Program-made: the position numbers and the translations under genes
Shown here: piece after piece, positions 6,148-6,392 of the stretch
Layout of the letters: every line of letters starts with the position of its first letter
Numbering within the stretch: the stretch's first letter is position 1
Notes under the pieces: model-generated
Databases searched by the model: none
What the model was told of the DNA's origin: nothing
The model's input: the letters and a program-made list of their open reading frames with translations, nothing else
NCBI GenBank assembly: GCA_031272375.1
Contig: JAISTY010000057.1
Coordinates: 1 to 6,392 of the forward strand
DNA length: 6,392 nucleotides
Direction: 5' to 3'
Source: Opitutaceae bacterium
GTDB lineage: Bacteria > Verrucomicrobiota > Verrucomicrobiia > Opitutales > Opitutaceae

Positions 6148-6184
6148 CTTTGCGACCTTCGCGAAACCCTTCGTGCCCTTCGTG
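6148..6184 (+). repeat. Four-unit array in the terminal spacer (array E)
   Basis: The units CTTTGCG (6148), CTTCGCG (6157), CTTCGTG (6169) and CTTCGTG (6178) are spaced 9, 12 and 9, with the joint AAAC after the second unit. Array C has the same order, spacing and joint. Translated on the minus strand the array gives lysine/threonine-rich runs (STKGTKGFAKVAK) that look like a protein but are a by-product of the repeat. Confidence 0.8.
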
Positions 6185-6221
6185 CTGAAACAGCCCCCTC
6201 GCTCAAAAAACACCCCAAAAC

Positions 6222-6392
6222 ATGAGCAAACACGCACGAACCGTGAAAAATCGCGCTCCCGCCGCAAAAAACGCCTCGACACCTCCCCCCGCCTCGCCAC
6301 GCTCCCGCGCCTCCCTTCGCTCCCAGTCCCAACGCCCCCGCCCGCCACGGGCTGATTGCAGACTTGAGACTTTAAGCCGCCCCCGGCCCCCC
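6222..6392 (+). CDS. Low-complexity open frame at the window edge, doubtful gene start
   Basis: From the ATG at 6222 the frame stays open for 57 codons to the window end. The product would be rich in Arg, Pro, Ser and Ala, beginning MSKHARTVKNRAPAAKN, with no recognisable domain, signal peptide or membrane segment. A CA-rich stretch (CACCCCAAAAC) precedes the ATG, like the starts of the confident genes, but there is no Shine-Dalgarno. Long stop-free stretches are common by chance in such C-rich DNA. It may be the disordered N-terminus of a gene continuing beyond the edge, or nothing. Confidence 0.2.
   Translation, partial: MSKHARTVKNRAPAAKNASTPPPASPRSRASLRSQSQRPRPPRADCRLETLSRPRPP

Larger units (their letters stand above)
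5967..6392. other. Spacer of 426 bases without a confident gene
   Basis: The region after the membrane-protein stop holds two oppositely oriented repeat arrays (D and E), a 10-base inverted repeat between them, and a C-rich low-complexity stretch from about 6191 to the edge. No convincing terminator hairpin follows the stop codon at 5964-5966. Near the end, GCAGACTTGAGACTTTAAG (6356-6374) repeats a GACTT motif that also occurs at 6138-6142. Confidence 0.6.

Noticed and set aside
1921..6184. The spacer arrays considered as a CRISPR array.
   Set aside because: Units are 7 bases at 9-12 base spacing, degenerate and without unique spacers, and no cas gene is present.
6000..6332. A 110-codon minus-strand frame in the terminal spacer.
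   Set aside because: Its residues are translations of arrays E and D and of low-complexity DNA, a known source of false small genes.

Overview
The window is a GC-rich piece of bacterial chromosome holding housekeeping and envelope genes separated by repeat-filled spacers. A Gram-negative host is certain from the TonB-dependent receptor. The receptor's style, the GC-rich coding, the starts without Shine-Dalgarno sequences and the spacers built from CCGTG/TTCGTG-type iterated motifs recall Verrucomicrobiota (Opitutales-like). That placement is inference from memory, not from a search.

Layout. On the minus strand, reading right to left: trpE (3486-2014, anthranilate synthase component I), trpG (1884-1285, its glutamine amidotransferase subunit), then a TonB-dependent outer-membrane receptor starting near 1108 (possibly 1177) and leaving the window at position 1. 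The receptor is open across its whole visible length. On the plus strand, divergent from trpE, a single large gene (3786-5966) encodes a 726-residue polytopic membrane protein. It has a GT-C-glycosyltransferase-like N-terminal half and a soluble C-terminal half, and its function is unknown. The last 426 bases hold no confident gene, only repeats and a low-complexity open frame (6222 to the edge).

How the genes work together. TrpE and TrpG form the two-subunit enzyme that turns chorismate and glutamine into anthranilate, the first committed step of tryptophan synthesis. They are probably co-transcribed, although the 129-base gap between them is unusually long. The receptor and the membrane protein have no visible functional link to tryptophan synthesis.

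No mobile element, CRISPR array, tRNA, rRNA, riboswitch or defence system was found. The main unexplained structure is in the spacers. Arrays of short GTG- or CAC-containing units recur beside three of the gene boundaries, usually four units spaced 9, then 10-12, then 9 bases. Twice they occur as oppositely oriented pairs. The receptor gene carries two small in-frame repeats of its own, one forming most of its signal peptide.
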